Assembly: GCF_004123675.1 (NCBI RefSeq)
Contig: NZ_CP035418.1
Span: 87,186 to 151,185, forward strand
DNA: 64,000 nt
Source of the DNA: Leisingera sp. NJS204
GTDB taxonomy: Bacteria > Pseudomonadota > Alphaproteobacteria > Rhodobacterales > Rhodobacteraceae
Reading direction: 5' to 3'
Shown: positions 26,684 through 35,314 of the stretch, in pieces
Layout of the letters: every line of letters starts with the position of its first letter
How positions within the stretch are numbered: position 1 is the stretch's first letter
Notes under the pieces: model-generated
Told to the model about the DNA's origin: nothing
The model's database searches: none
What the model saw: only the letters and a program-made list of their open reading frames with translations
Made by a program: the position numbers and the translations under genes

Positions 26684-26738
26684 GGGGGCGCTGCCCCCGG
26701 CCTGCGGCCTCCCCCGGAGTATTTTTGCAAAGATGAAG
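26684..26738. repeat. recurrent intergenic hairpin element between convergent genes
   Basis: GGGGGC-GCT-GCCCCC hairpin (26684-26698), then a CCGGCCTGCGGCCTCCCCCGG block and AGTATTTTTGCAAAGATGAAG. I recall near-identical text recurring between genes in many Rhodobacteraceae genomes. Here it separates the convergent FAD oxidoreductase and SDR genes, so a terminator role is likely. Only one copy is in this window. Confidence 0.6.
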
Positions 26739-26770
26739 CGGGGCCGGGCCTTGAAGGTCCGGCTGTTGGT

Positions 26771-27505
26771 TCAAGGCAGGCTCAGCTTGGCCATTCGCCC
26801 GCCGTCAACGGTATAGACCTGGCCGGTGATGAAGCCCGCGTCGTCTGATGCCAGGAAAGCCACCAGCGCCGCCACTTCTTGCGGCTTGCCGGTGCGGGCC
26901 ACCGGGTGGATGCCGGCGATATCGCGGCGGAAGGCCTCCGGATCGGGCATGGCGCCGATGAAATCGAGGTTCAGCTCGGTGTCGATCCAGCCCGGCGCCA
27001 CCGCGTTGCAGCGGATGCCTTCCGCTCCGTGATCCACCGCCACCGCGCGGGTGAGGCCATGCAGCCCGGCCTTGGAGGCGCAATAGGCGGCGTGGCCGGG
27101 GTTGCTGCCCAGGCCTTCGATGGATCCGGTGTTGACGATACTGCCCTTGGATTTGCGCAGATGCGGCAGGGCGGCCTGGATCATCAGGAAGGGTGCCGTC
27201 AGGTTCACGGTCAAATTGCGTTGCCAGTCGGCGAGGGTCATGTCCTCGACCCGGGCCTCCTGCATCATGCCGGCGTTGTTGACCAGCACATCAAGGCGCC
27301 CTGCCCTGTTGACGGCCTCGGCGATGACCTGCGCCGGGCTGTCCGGTTCGGTGAAATCGGCGGCGATGCCCTCAAAATTTGCATCCGTGCCGCGCTGCGC
27401 AGTGAAGACGCGGGCGCCCTCGTCGCGCAGACGGTGGGCGATGGCCTGGCCGATACCGCTGCGGCCGCCGGTGACCAGCGCAACCTTGCCTTCAAACCGG
27501 CTCAT
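26771..27505 (-). CDS. short-chain dehydrogenase/reductase
   Basis: 244 residues, classical SDR: NAD(P)-binding [10 protein letters not shown] (12-21), NNAG about 87-90, catalytic Ser about 135 and YCASK about 148-152, C-terminal TVDGG. It overlaps the second SDR by 4 bp and is last in the leftward group enolase-SDR-SDR. The substrate is unknown. Confidence 0.9.
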   Translation of the reverse strand: MSRFEGKVALVTGGRSGIGQAIAHRLRDEGARVFTAQRGTDANFEGIAADFTEPDSPAQVIAEAVNRAGRLDVLVNNAGMMQEARVEDMTLADWQRNLTVNLTAPFLMIQAALPHLRKSKGSIVNTGSIEGLGSNPGHAAYCASKAGLHGLTRAVAVDHGAEGIRCNAVAPGWIDTELNLDFIGAMPDPEAFRRDIAGIHPVARTGKPQEVAALVAFLASDDAGFITGQVYTVDGGRMAKLSLP

Positions 27506-28236
27506 GACACCGGTTTCCCGCCGTTCACCTCAACCAGCGCGCCGCACATGTAGCGGGCGGCGTCCGAGGCGAGGAACAGCACCACATCGGCGATATCCTC
27601 GGGCTCGGCAATCCGGCCCAGCGGCACCGATTTGCCCAGCTCGGCCACTGCCGAGTCCGGGTCAAAGCCGCGTTTGGCAAAGCCCGAACGCAGCATCGGC
27701 GTGTTCACCTCGTTCGGGCAGACCGCGTTGATGCGGATGCCCTGATGCGCATGGTCCATCCCCATGCATTGGGTCAGCGAGGCAATTGCCGCCTTGGTCA
27801 TGCAGTAAAGCGCGTGGTTCAGCCCCGGAGCCTTGCCGCCCCAGCAGGACGCGGTGTTGACGATGGCGCCGCCGCCGGTTTCAGCCATCAGCGGGATTGC
27901 GGCGCGGCAGATGCGGAACGGCGCCTGCACATTGACGCCCATCGACAGGTCCCAGTCGGCATCCGAGGTCTCTGTCACCGGGCCGCGGGTGATGACGCCG
28001 GCGTTGTTGATAACAATATCCAGCCCGCCAAGCGCCTCTGCGGTGGCCAGCGGCAGGGTGTTGGCATAATCCGCGTCCAGCAGATCGCCGGGCAGATGCG
28101 CTTCGGCCTCAATACCGCTGGTGTCGCGGTCGGCAACCGCCACCTTGACGCCAGCGGCGCGCAGGCGTTCCACGATGGAGGCACCGATGCCCCCTGCTGC
28201 GCCGGTGACCAGCGCGCATTTTCCCTGAAATTCCAT
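27502..28236 (-). CDS. short-chain dehydrogenase/reductase
   Basis: 244 residues from ATG 28234-28236, preferred over a TTG six codons upstream because GGAGACAG lies 6-13 bp before it. Classical SDR motifs: [20 protein letters not shown] and a C-terminal EVNGG. Two SDRs in tandem after an epimerase-like enolase suggest stepwise oxidation of a hydroxylated intermediate. That is inference. Confidence 0.9.
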   Translation of the reverse strand: MEFQGKCALVTGAAGGIGASIVERLRAAGVKVAVADRDTSGIEAEAHLPGDLLDADYANTLPLATAEALGGLDIVINNAGVITRGPVTETSDADWDLSMGVNVQAPFRICRAAIPLMAETGGGAIVNTASCWGGKAPGLNHALYCMTKAAIASLTQCMGMDHAHQGIRINAVCPNEVNTPMLRSGFAKRGFDPDSAVAELGKSVPLGRIAEPEDIADVVLFLASDAARYMCGALVEVNGGKPVS

Positions 28237-28250
28237 AATTCTGTCTCCAA

Positions 28251-29354
28251 TCAAAAGGATGCCACCGGCGCGCCGAACAGGCTCTCGTCCGGGGTGATGC
28301 CCAGGCCGGGACCTTGCGGGACGCTGATATGGCCACCCTCGATGCGGATACCGTTTTCCGCGTCGTAGTTGCCCTCGATATAGGGGGCCGCCAGCCAGAC
28401 ACCCTCCAGCAGGTCCGGCTTAACGGTGGCGCCGATATGGGTGCAGGCCGCCGCAATGATATCGCCGCCCCAGCTGTCGTCGCAGGTGTGCGGCAGGTTG
28501 CGCGCCTCGCAGATGTCGCGGAAGGCGCGCATCGGCTGCAGGCCGCCAATCCGTGTCACCTTCATGCCGAACCCATCGACCAGCCCGGTGCCGGCGGCAG
28601 TGATCACCGTGTTCAGGCTGGTGCTGTTTTCATCCATGTAGAGGCCGTGGGTTATCTGCGGGCGGATTTTCTGCAGATCTTCCAACGTGTTGCAGGGCTG
28701 CTCCATGATAAAGGGGATCTCAGGGCATTCGCGGCTGACGCGCAGCGCATCCCGCGTGGTCCAGCCGCGGTTGCCGTCCACCGCCAGCCGCATGCCGGAA
28801 CCGCCAATCTGTTCCCAGACCTTGCGAATGGTCTCAATGTCCAGTTCCACAGGCCGTCCGCCGACCTTGACCTGCAGGCGGGGATAGCCCTCGGCCAGTT
28901 TCCCGGCAGCCAGCCGCGCGATATCATCGGGCGCGCCGACGCCGGTGGCATAGTAGGAGGGCACGCGGTCGGTGAACGCACCGCCCAAAAGGGTTGAGAC
29001 GCTGACGCCGAACTGCTTGCCCAAGAGATCATGCGCAGCGATGTCGATGGCGGCCTTGGCGTAATTGTGTCCGTTCAGCAGCCCGTCCATGCGCCGGTGC
29101 AGGGTCACGGGTGCGATTTCGGCGCCGATCAGCCCCTCTGCCATCGCGGCCAGCGCTGCGCGGGCGCCGCCGGCGTGGGATTCGGCGTAAGTGGGGCCAA
29201 CCGGACAGGTCTCGCCCCAGCCTTCCAACCCGTTGTCCGCCACCAGCTTCACCAGCGTTGTGTCCAGCGACCAAACCGCGGCGTTGGCCATGGTGTAGGG
29301 GCCGTTTTTCACCGGCAGATCGTGCTGATAAATATGGATTTCCGCGATTTTCAT
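28251..29354 (-). CDS. enolase-superfamily enzyme, resembles 4-hydroxyproline betaine 2-epimerase (HpbD)
   Basis: 367 residues. Metal ligands are Asp193 (VDGNRG), Glu218 (MEQPC) and Asp241 (YMDENS); acid/base lysines are Lys163 (LQVKVGG) and Lys265 (FGMKVTR). The lysine pair, length and local motifs match my memory of the HpbD/cis-3-hydroxyproline group. It is clearly a paralogue of the enzyme at 14732-15856 but diverged. A Rho-independent terminator separates it from the MttB homologue upstream, and it has ORF-adjacent SDRs downstream. The betaine substrate is an inference from sequence and context. Confidence 0.88.
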   Translation of the reverse strand: MKIAEIHIYQHDLPVKNGPYTMANAAVWSLDTTLVKLVADNGLEGWGETCPVGPTYAESHAGGARAALAAMAEGLIGAEIAPVTLHRRMDGLLNGHNYAKAAIDIAAHDLLGKQFGVSVSTLLGGAFTDRVPSYYATGVGAPDDIARLAAGKLAEGYPRLQVKVGGRPVELDIETIRKVWEQIGGSGMRLAVDGNRGWTTRDALRVSRECPEIPFIMEQPCNTLEDLQKIRPQITHGLYMDENSTSLNTVITAAGTGLVDGFGMKVTRIGGLQPMRAFRDICEARNLPHTCDDSWGGDIIAAACTHIGATVKPDLLEGVWLAAPYIEGNYDAENGIRIEGGHISVPQGPGLGITPDESLFGAPVASF

Positions 29355-29370
29355 ATGCTTGCCCTGTTGG

Positions 29371-29405
29371 AAAAAAGGCCCGCCCGCTAATCGCCGGGGC
29401 GGGCC
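29371..29405 (-). terminator. Rho-independent terminator between mttB-like gene and enolase gene
   Basis: On the minus strand a 9-bp perfect GC stem (29397-29405 with 29377-29385, GGCCCGCCC/GGGCGGGCC) is followed directly by six T (29376-29371). It should end or attenuate the mttB transcript before the enolase-SDR genes. Confidence 0.8.
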
Positions 29406-29419
29406 AGTCGGGGGAAAGG

Positions 29420-30976
29420 TCAGTAGCTTTGGTTCAGCTCATCCGCAGCGGGGATTTCGCGTTCGCGCCGGGCGATGTAGTCCAGCAATTCTTCGTTCCT
29501 GGCCTCGTCCAGCTTCGGCTCCTGGTATTCCGACAGCAGCTTCTTGGCACGGGTCAGGGCGCGTTCGGTGATCTCAACCCCGCCTTCGGCCTGCCATTGC
29601 TCGATCGAGTTGTTGTCGAACATCTCCGGCATAAAAAACGCCTCCTGGAAATTCTCCTGGGTATGCGGATGGCCCAGATAATGGCCGCCCGGCCCGACAT
29701 CCGGCACCGCCGACAGCGCCTGATCAAAGTCATGCCATTTCGGCCCCTCTGCCATCCGGTAGGCCATCGCGCATTGCTCGGCATCGACGATGAACTTGGC
29801 GACGGAACAATGCATCCCGGCCTCGTTCCAGCCCGCCGAATGCCAGATATAGTTGGCGCCGGCATGCATCACCGCCTGCAGTGTGGTGGCGCTCTCATAG
29901 CCCGCCTGCGCGTCGAACGTCTTGGCCCCGCCCAGCGTGTTGGAGGTCCGCCACGGCACGCCATAGTAGCGCGCCATCTGGCCGATCATGAAGTTCATCA
30001 GGCTGATTTCCGGCGTCCCCGCCATCGGCGCGCCGGACTTCATGCTGACGGTCGACAGGTAATGGCCATAGATCGCAGGCGCGCCCTTGCGGATCACCTG
30101 GGTATAGGCCAGCGCGCTCAGCGCCTCGGCATTCAGCTGCGCCACGGTGGCGGGGACCGAGGCAGGCGTATTGGCGCCGCCCAGCACAAACGGCGAGCAC
30201 AGCACCGGCTGGTTGCGGCGGCAATAGGCGCGCATTGCGCCCAGCATGGTTTCGTCCCAGACCAGCGGCGAGTTGCCGTTGCAATTGCCGGTCACCACCG
30301 GGTGGCTGTCGATGAAATCCGCGCCGAACAGGATCGCGCACATGTCCAGCACATCCTCGGCGTTCTTAGGCGAAGTGGTCATGCCCATGAACGTCTTGTC
30401 GGAATATTTCATCGACGAATAGGTGATCCGCAGATGCCGCTGGCTGATCGGGTGATCATAGGGCTCCACGATGTGATGCGCCGAGGAGTGCAAGGACGGC
30501 ATCATATGCGCCAGCTTGTGGAACATCGCCAGGTCGTCCATCATCGGGTTGCGGCGCACGTCGTCCAGATCGCGCAGGAACGGCGCGCCGGTCATCGGGA
30601 TGAACATCGAATGCTTGCCGCCCAGGCGCAGGTTCTTTTGCGGATCGCGCGCGTGATAGGTAAAGTCGCTGGGGATTGTCGCAATCAGCTCCCGCACCAA
30701 TCCGCGGTCCAGATAGACCAGCTCGCCCTCGACCTTGGCGCCGGCGCGCTTCCAGTCTTCCAGCGCAATCGGATCGCGGAACTGGACGCCCACGTTTTCC
30801 AGAATATCCATCGAGGCGTTGTCGATCATCTCGACTTGGGCGCCATCCATCACCTCGCACAGGGGGATATTGCGGGTCAGGCCCGGGAGCATGTCGAATT
30901 TCGGGGCGGTGCGCAGGGCGCGGCGGGCGGTGCGGCCGCCCGAGCGCGAACGGGTCGCAGTGGCTTGCTCAGTCAT
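29420..30976 (-). CDS. MttB-family (trimethylamine methyltransferase-like) protein without pyrrolysine
   Basis: 518 residues from ATG 30974-30976, with AAAGGAGA upstream. TIM-barrel family COG5598. No in-frame amber codon is used, so it belongs to the non-Pyl branch, whose characterised members (MtgB, MtpB, MtcB) demethylate glycine betaine, proline betaine or carnitine onto a corrinoid protein. A basic N-terminal stretch ([14 protein letters not shown]) precedes the barrel. No corrinoid protein, corrinoid methyltransferase or RamA-type activator is encoded in this window. Context with two enolases and a GbdR-like regulator supports a quaternary-amine substrate. Confidence 0.88.
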   Translation of the reverse strand: MTEQATATRSRSGGRTARRALRTAPKFDMLPGLTRNIPLCEVMDGAQVEMIDNASMDILENVGVQFRDPIALEDWKRAGAKVEGELVYLDRGLVRELIATIPSDFTYHARDPQKNLRLGGKHSMFIPMTGAPFLRDLDDVRRNPMMDDLAMFHKLAHMMPSLHSSAHHIVEPYDHPISQRHLRITYSSMKYSDKTFMGMTTSPKNAEDVLDMCAILFGADFIDSHPVVTGNCNGNSPLVWDETMLGAMRAYCRRNQPVLCSPFVLGGANTPASVPATVAQLNAEALSALAYTQVIRKGAPAIYGHYLSTVSMKSGAPMAGTPEISLMNFMIGQMARYYGVPWRTSNTLGGAKTFDAQAGYESATTLQAVMHAGANYIWHSAGWNEAGMHCSVAKFIVDAEQCAMAYRMAEGPKWHDFDQALSAVPDVGPGGHYLGHPHTQENFQEAFFMPEMFDNNSIEQWQAEGGVEITERALTRAKKLLSEYQEPKLDEARNEELLDYIARREREIPAADELNQSY

Positions 30977-31382
30977 GGCAGGGGTCTCCTTTGACGGAGA
31001 GTTTTTCTGAAATTTCCGGGCTTCACCTGCAGGATTACGAAATGCGATTGCAAAAACCGACACTCCGCCCGGCGGAAGCGGCCAGGGGGCTGCTGCCTTG
31101 CTTTGCGGCGGATTCTCCGACCCTGTCAGACCTCAAATCAGACCCTAAGTAACGCCTGTTCGGGCAAAAACCGGGGGAATCCCCGATCTGCCGCGACTCA
31201 GCCTATGCGCCATCTACGGATCATCTACAAAGAGGGCCGGAAAATGCGCTTTTCCCGACCGCGCCTGGCAGAACTTGATTTAAATGTTTTATTTCAATAC
31301 ATTACCCATCACTTACGGACAAAGCCGGCCTTCGGTCAGAAACCCCGGACATCCGCCTGCAACCTGTAAATGAAGGAATCTA
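30977..31382. other. intergenic region between mttB-like gene and repA
   Basis: About 400 bp, divergent, moderately AT-rich around 31250-31320. It should hold the mttB promoter and part of the repABC control region. I found no copy of the repABC palindrome in it. A small inverted repeat CGGGGGAATCCCCG near 31170 is the only structure seen. Confidence 0.45.
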
Positions 31383-31412
31383 TTGCAAAACACTGTGCGC
31401 ATTGCGTATAGA
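31383..31412 (+). promoter_or_regulatory. candidate repABC promoter
   Basis: TTGCAA (31383-31388), an 18-bp spacer and TATAGA (31407-31412) precede repA by about 55 bp. This is the only reasonable sigma-70-like pair close to the operon start. Confidence 0.5.
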
Positions 31413-31465
31413 AACGATAAATAAAGCGCTGACGCAAAACAGCGTTACTATCGAGAGGGCAGCAG

Positions 31466-32641
31466 TTGGCAGTAGCACTCCACATCAATCAGCGAATCCG
31501 CGAAAACGCGGAAAGCCTCAGTGCGGCTCTCGAAAGCCACATGCTGGCGAGTTTCGCGCCGGATGCAAGGAAGGAATTGCGTCTGTTCAGCGCCGGCGAA
31601 GCGGCGGAAATGCTGGGCATTTCCTCCAGTTTCCTGCGCAAGCTGCATTTTGACGGCAAACTGCCCGAGGTGCACACCACGCCGGGCGGGCGGCGCCACT
31701 ATTCCGCCGCTGATCTGCTGGAAATGCGCAAGATCCTGGATGCCGCGGCCAAAACGCCCGGCACCTATCTGCGCGGCCGCCGCGACGGCGACAAGGTGCA
31801 GGTGCTGTCCTTCCTGAACTTCAAGGGCGGCTCGGGCAAGACCACCTCGTCCATCCACACCGCCCAGCGGCTGGCGCTGAAAGGCTACCGGGTGCTGGCA
31901 GTGGATATCGACCCGCAGGCGTCTTTGACGACGCTTTTCGGCTATCGGCCCGAGGTCGATTTCCTTGAAACAGGGACGATTTATGACGCAATCCGCTATG
32001 AAGACCCCCTGCCCCTGCGCCAGATCATCCAGCAGACTTACTTCAGCGGTCTGGATCTGGCCCCCGGCGGGCTGATCCTGCAGGAATTCGAGCATGAGAC
32101 GCCTCAAGCCCTTTTGAACAACGTTCAACCAGCGTTTTTCTCGCGCATGGCCGCAGCATTGCAGGAGGTCGAGAAGGATTACGACGTGATCATCTTCGAC
32201 TGCCCGCCGCAGCTGGGCTACCTGACCATGTCGGCGCTCTGTGCCTCGACCGGCGTGATCATCACCGTGGTGCCGAACATGCTCGACATCGCGTCGATGT
32301 CGCAGTTCCTGCAGATGTCAGCCGAACTGCTGGATGTTGTGTCTAATGCGGGCGCCGCGCTGGAGTTTGATTTTCTGCGCTTCCTGATCAACCGGTACGA
32401 ACCCAACGACGGACCGCAGCAACAGGTGGTTGCCTTCATGCGGCAGCTGTTCGGCGAAGAAGTCATGGTGGCCCCGATGCTGAAATCCACCGCGATTTCC
32501 GACGCAGGACTGACCCAGCAGACCGTTTACGAGGTGGAAAGATCCCAGTTTCACAGGTCAACCTATGACCGTGCGGTCGATTCACTGAATCAAGTTAACG
32601 ATGAAATAGAATCGCTCCTTCAACACGCATGGAGGCGTTGA
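31466..32641 (+). CDS. repA: plasmid partition ATPase RepA (ParA-type)
   Basis: 391 residues. N-terminal region with a MerR-like HTH (about 42-90, LFSAGEAAEMLGISSSFLRKLHFDGKLP), then a ParA ATPase domain with deviant Walker A FKGGSGKTT (119-127), DIDPQAS and CPPQLGYLT. RepA segregates the replicon and represses repABC. The start is a TTG (31466-31468) preceded by GAGAGGG; the next ATG would remove about 25 residues. Its stop overlaps the repB start. Confidence 0.95.
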   Translation: MAVALHINQRIRENAESLSAALESHMLASFAPDARKELRLFSAGEAAEMLGISSSFLRKLHFDGKLPEVHTTPGGRRHYSAADLLEMRKILDAAAKTPGTYLRGRRDGDKVQVLSFLNFKGGSGKTTSSIHTAQRLALKGYRVLAVDIDPQASLTTLFGYRPEVDFLETGTIYDAIRYEDPLPLRQIIQQTYFSGLDLAPGGLILQEFEHETPQALLNNVQPAFFSRMAAALQEVEKDYDVIIFDCPPQLGYLTMSALCASTGVIITVVPNMLDIASMSQFLQMSAELLDVVSNAGAALEFDFLRFLINRYEPNDGPQQQVVAFMRQLFGEEVMVAPMLKSTAISDAGLTQQTVYEVERSQFHRSTYDRAVDSLNQVNDEIESLLQHAWRR

Positions 32642-33615
32642 TGGCACGCAAAGGCATTCTCAGCACGGCCCTGAACACCCCCGCAGCATCCGCTGGCGGG
32701 CCGAAACCCAAAATGATGCCGCGCGGCGCCGTCGGGGCGCTGCAGTCCTCGCTCAGCAAGCTGCAGGAAAGCGCGGTGCAGGAGATCGACACCGCGCTGA
32801 TCGACGATGCGGGCTATGAGGACCGCCTGGGCATGGACGGGGCGGCTTTCAACCAGTTGAAGGACAGCCTGCAGACCTATGGCCAGCAGGTGCCGGTGCT
32901 GCTGCGCCCGCATCCCAAGACACAGGGGCGGTTCGAAATCGTCTATGGCCGCCGCCGCCTGAAGGCGCTGCGCGAGCTGGGCCAGCCGGTCAAGGCGATG
33001 GTGCGGCAGCTGGATGATCATGCGCTGGTGATGGCCCAGGGCCAGGAAAACACCTCGCGCCAGGACCTCAGTTTCATTGAAAAGGCCGCCTTTGCGGCGC
33101 AGTTGCAGGCGGATGGCTATGGACGGCAGACAATTGCCGCCGCACTGTCGATCGACCTGCCGATGGTGTCGCGGATGCTCAAGGTCGGCACGGCCTTTGA
33201 TTTGCCGTTCCTGCGGACGATCGGCTCAGCCCCCGGCATTGGCCGCGACCGCTGGATGATGCTGGTTAAGCTGTTCGACGATCCACCGGCACGGACCCGG
33301 GCCATCACCCGGACGAACCGGCCCGACTTTACGACCTATGACTCTGACGGGCGGTTCGAGGCGGTTCTGAAACATGCCCGGAACGTGCCGCAAGAACCCG
33401 AACCGGCCCCTGCCCCGCCGAAAGTCCGCGCCCTGCCCGGCAACGGCGGCGCTGAGGTGGCAGGCATTAAAACCACCGCCAAAGGTATTACCCTGACGAT
33501 CTCTGCCAAGGACACGCCCGGCTTTGACACCTGGTTCGACGCCCATGCAGAAGAGATCATGGAAGAGCTTCACGGCCGCTGGCAGCAAGACCAGCCCGAG
33601 CAGCCGGAAGACTGA
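32641..33615 (+). CDS. repB: plasmid partition protein RepB (ParB-type)
   Basis: 324 residues. ParB/Spo0J N-terminal nuclease-like domain (about 55-140, with YGRRRLKALRELG) and a central HTH (about 155-200, GRQTIAAALSIDLPMVSRMLKVG). RepB binds the centromere-like palindromes and works with RepA. I start at the ATG overlapping the repA stop (TGATG), with GGAGG 6-10 bp upstream, rather than at an ATG 12 bp earlier. The C-terminus is Pro/Gln-rich. Confidence 0.95.
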   Translation: MARKGILSTALNTPAASAGGPKPKMMPRGAVGALQSSLSKLQESAVQEIDTALIDDAGYEDRLGMDGAAFNQLKDSLQTYGQQVPVLLRPHPKTQGRFEIVYGRRRLKALRELGQPVKAMVRQLDDHALVMAQGQENTSRQDLSFIEKAAFAAQLQADGYGRQTIAAALSIDLPMVSRMLKVGTAFDLPFLRTIGSAPGIGRDRWMMLVKLFDDPPARTRAITRTNRPDFTTYDSDGRFEAVLKHARNVPQEPEPAPAPPKVRALPGNGGAEVAGIKTTAKGITLTISAKDTPGFDTWFDAHAEEIMEELHGRWQQDQPEQPED

Positions 33616-33657
33616 GCAAGAGCAGAAACACTAAGGACAGGAGGCACGTAAGCAGGC

Positions 33658-33711
33658 AAAAGAAAAGCCCCCCAGGACATTACATCCCAGAAGGCCGTTC
33701 TCAGATTTAGC
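33658..33711 (-). ncRNA. countertranscribed (antisense) RNA of repABC
   Basis: Between repB and repC, on the minus strand. A strong promoter (33718-33747) would start an RNA near 33711. It ends in an 11-bp fully paired stem with G-U pairs (33685-33695 with 33667-33677, 7-nt loop) followed by TTTTCTTTT. At about 54 nt it has the size and position of the small incompatibility RNAs of repABC plasmids, which pair with the repC leader and limit RepC synthesis. Confidence 0.82.
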
Positions 33712-33717
33712 ACCTTT

Positions 33718-33747
33718 GGAATAGCCCTTCAGACTCGTCACTGTCAA
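33718..33747 (-). promoter_or_regulatory. promoter of the antisense RNA
   Basis: On the minus strand, perfect -35 TTGACA (complement of 33742-33747), an 18-bp spacer and -10 TATTCC (complement of 33718-33723). Strong -35 boxes are typical of ctRNA promoters in repABC replicons. Confidence 0.75.
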
Positions 33748-33797
33748 CTCCATGCGCTGTATGGGGGCGGGAATTCTTTGTCTTTCGTGAAATTAAC

Positions 33798-34940
33798 ATG
33801 GAACAGACGTCCCAAATCGCATTTGGGCGGCAGGATCCGTGCGGCCGGCTGGCGGGAACTCACGACAAGTGGGACCTTCTGGCTGCGCTGACGCATGCCG
33901 CCGCGGAATTTGAACTGAGCCACCGCACCCTAAGTGTGCTGAAGGCCCTGCTGACCTTTTTCCCCGACCGGGCGCTGCCTGCGGAACCGGGCAGCGCCAT
34001 CGTGTTCCCGTCAAACCGCAAACTGATGGAGCGGCTGAACGGGATGCCCGAAAGCACCCTGCGCCGCCATCTGGCCGCCCTCACCAGGCTGGGTATTGTC
34101 AGCCGGAAGAACAGCCCCAACCGCAAACGCTATGCCCGCCGCAGCGGCAGTGACATGCCGCTGGCCTTTGGCTTTGATCTGTCCCCCCTCGCCTGCCACG
34201 CCAGCCGGATCTTTGACGCAGCACTGGATGCCAAGGCCCGTGCCGAGCATCTGGCGGTTCTGCGCGACCGGGTAGCCGTGCTGCGGCAAGACCTGCTGGA
34301 ACTGGCTGATGGCACGGCAGAGGCGCTGCTGGAGGCCGTGCGCAAACTGCTGCGCCGTAAACCCTGCGAGGCCGAATTGACCCAAGCGGCAGACGCTCTG
34401 CGCAGGGAAATTGCCAGCCGTACACCCGAAGAAAGCCCACCGGTCCCCAATCTGCCTGCACCCGTTTTGAGCGGCCCCGGCGACCAGAATGAGCGGCACA
34501 TACAGGATTCAATAAAAAAAGATTCTGACTCTGAAGAGGCGCAGACCAAACCGCTTTCAAATCAGACGCAAAGGTCAAACGCAAAAGACAGCACAGCAGA
34601 GAAAAACAGTGAGCTGGCGACCCTCCGTCGTGCCTGCCCCGAAGTGCAAACCTACTTCCCCGGCAGTCTGCGCAACTGGCAGGATGCTGATCGCATAGCC
34701 GAGAATCTTTCACCGATGATCGGCATCGACATGCCTGTCCTCAGCGACGCCCGCGCAGCGATGGGCCGTCAGGAGGCGGCTACTGCAGTGATGTGCATCC
34801 TGGAAAAGCTCGGGACCATCCGCAGCCCAGGCGCCTATCTGCGGCGGCTGGCACAGAAGGCGCGTACGGGTCAGTTTTCTACCGCGCCGATGCTGAATGC
34901 GCTGTTGCAGGCAAGCCATCGCAGAGAAATTGTCAGCTGA
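33798..34940 (+). CDS. repC: replication initiator RepC
   Basis: 380 residues of the RepC family: an N-terminal winged-helix half (about 20-125, with SNRKLMERLNGMPESTLRRHLAALTRLGIVSRKNSPNRKRYA), a variable AT-rich-encoded linker (about 230-275), and a C-terminal helical domain ending LRRLAQKARTG. RepC is essential for replication and usually acts in cis on an origin inside its own gene. The last four residues and the stop codon are encoded by the first copy of the 20-bp palindrome. The start has a poor ribosome site, consistent with control by the antisense RNA. Confidence 0.95.
   Translation: MEQTSQIAFGRQDPCGRLAGTHDKWDLLAALTHAAAEFELSHRTLSVLKALLTFFPDRALPAEPGSAIVFPSNRKLMERLNGMPESTLRRHLAALTRLGIVSRKNSPNRKRYARRSGSDMPLAFGFDLSPLACHASRIFDAALDAKARAEHLAVLRDRVAVLRQDLLELADGTAEALLEAVRKLLRRKPCEAELTQAADALRREIASRTPEESPPVPNLPAPVLSGPGDQNERHIQDSIKKDSDSEEAQTKPLSNQTQRSNAKDSTAEKNSELATLRRACPEVQTYFPGSLRNWQDADRIAENLSPMIGIDMPVLSDARAAMGRQEAATAVMCILEKLGTIRSPGAYLRRLAQKARTGQFSTAPMLNALLQASHRREIVS
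34495..34610. other. probable replication origin (AT-rich segment inside repC)
   Basis: A locally A-rich stretch within repC (includes CAATAAAAAAAGATTC and several AAAG/CAAAC runs) in an otherwise GC-rich gene. In characterised repABC replicons the origin lies in such an AT-rich part of repC. Assignment is by analogy. Confidence 0.55.
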
Positions 34941-34946
34941 CAATTT
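34927..34946. repeat. 20-bp palindrome copy 1, candidate centromere (parS) site
   Basis: Perfect palindrome AAATTGTCAGCTGACAATTT overlapping the repC stop codon (34938-34940). Same sequence as three further copies downstream. Probable RepB binding site. Confidence 0.8.
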
Positions 34947-35058
34947 TGGTGCCCGTAGGGTTTTCTTTGTGTGCTCAGGCCCGGATTTGATCTCCCTCTG
35001 CTGCAGAAGCTCTGCCGGACAGCCTGGCAGAGAATAGCTTGCATCCGTGCCTCAGAGC

Positions 35059-35080
35059 AAAATTGTCAGCTGACAATTTT
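35059..35080. repeat. palindrome copy 2, candidate parS site
   Basis: The 20-bp core at 35060-35079, with symmetry extended by one A/T pair on each side. It lies in the repC to MFS gap, 113 bp after copy 1. Confidence 0.8.
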
Positions 35081-35192
35081 TGCCCACCGCAGGAATTCAC
35101 GGCGAGGCAGGCTGCGGGATGTTTCCAGGCATAGAAGGACCGCATGGCAATCCGGCCCCATTTTTTTCCGGCGCCGGCCCGGGCATCATTGC

Positions 35193-35216
35193 AGAAATTG
35201 TCAGCTGACAATTTCT
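35193..35216. repeat. palindrome copy 3, candidate parS site
   Basis: The 20-bp core at 35195-35214, with symmetry extended to 24 bp. It lies about 100 bp before the MFS start codon, where bound RepB could affect that promoter. Confidence 0.8.
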
Positions 35217-35314
35217 CATTTGCCGCACTGATACGGCCAATCAATCCATTGCCTTCGCCACCGCAGGAAGGCCACAGTGAGGGGATCTTCAAAGCGAAAG
35301 GAACCCGCCGCTCC

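Noticed and set aside
29420..30976. Pyrrolysine-containing MttB
   Set aside because: The reading frame has no internal TAG codon; a continuous 518-residue frame is present, so it is the non-pyrrolysine type.
35144..35314. Longer start for the MFS transporter
   Set aside because: The added residues read through palindrome copy 3 and a non-hydrophobic leader. The ATG at 35315 gives the normal start just before the first membrane helix.
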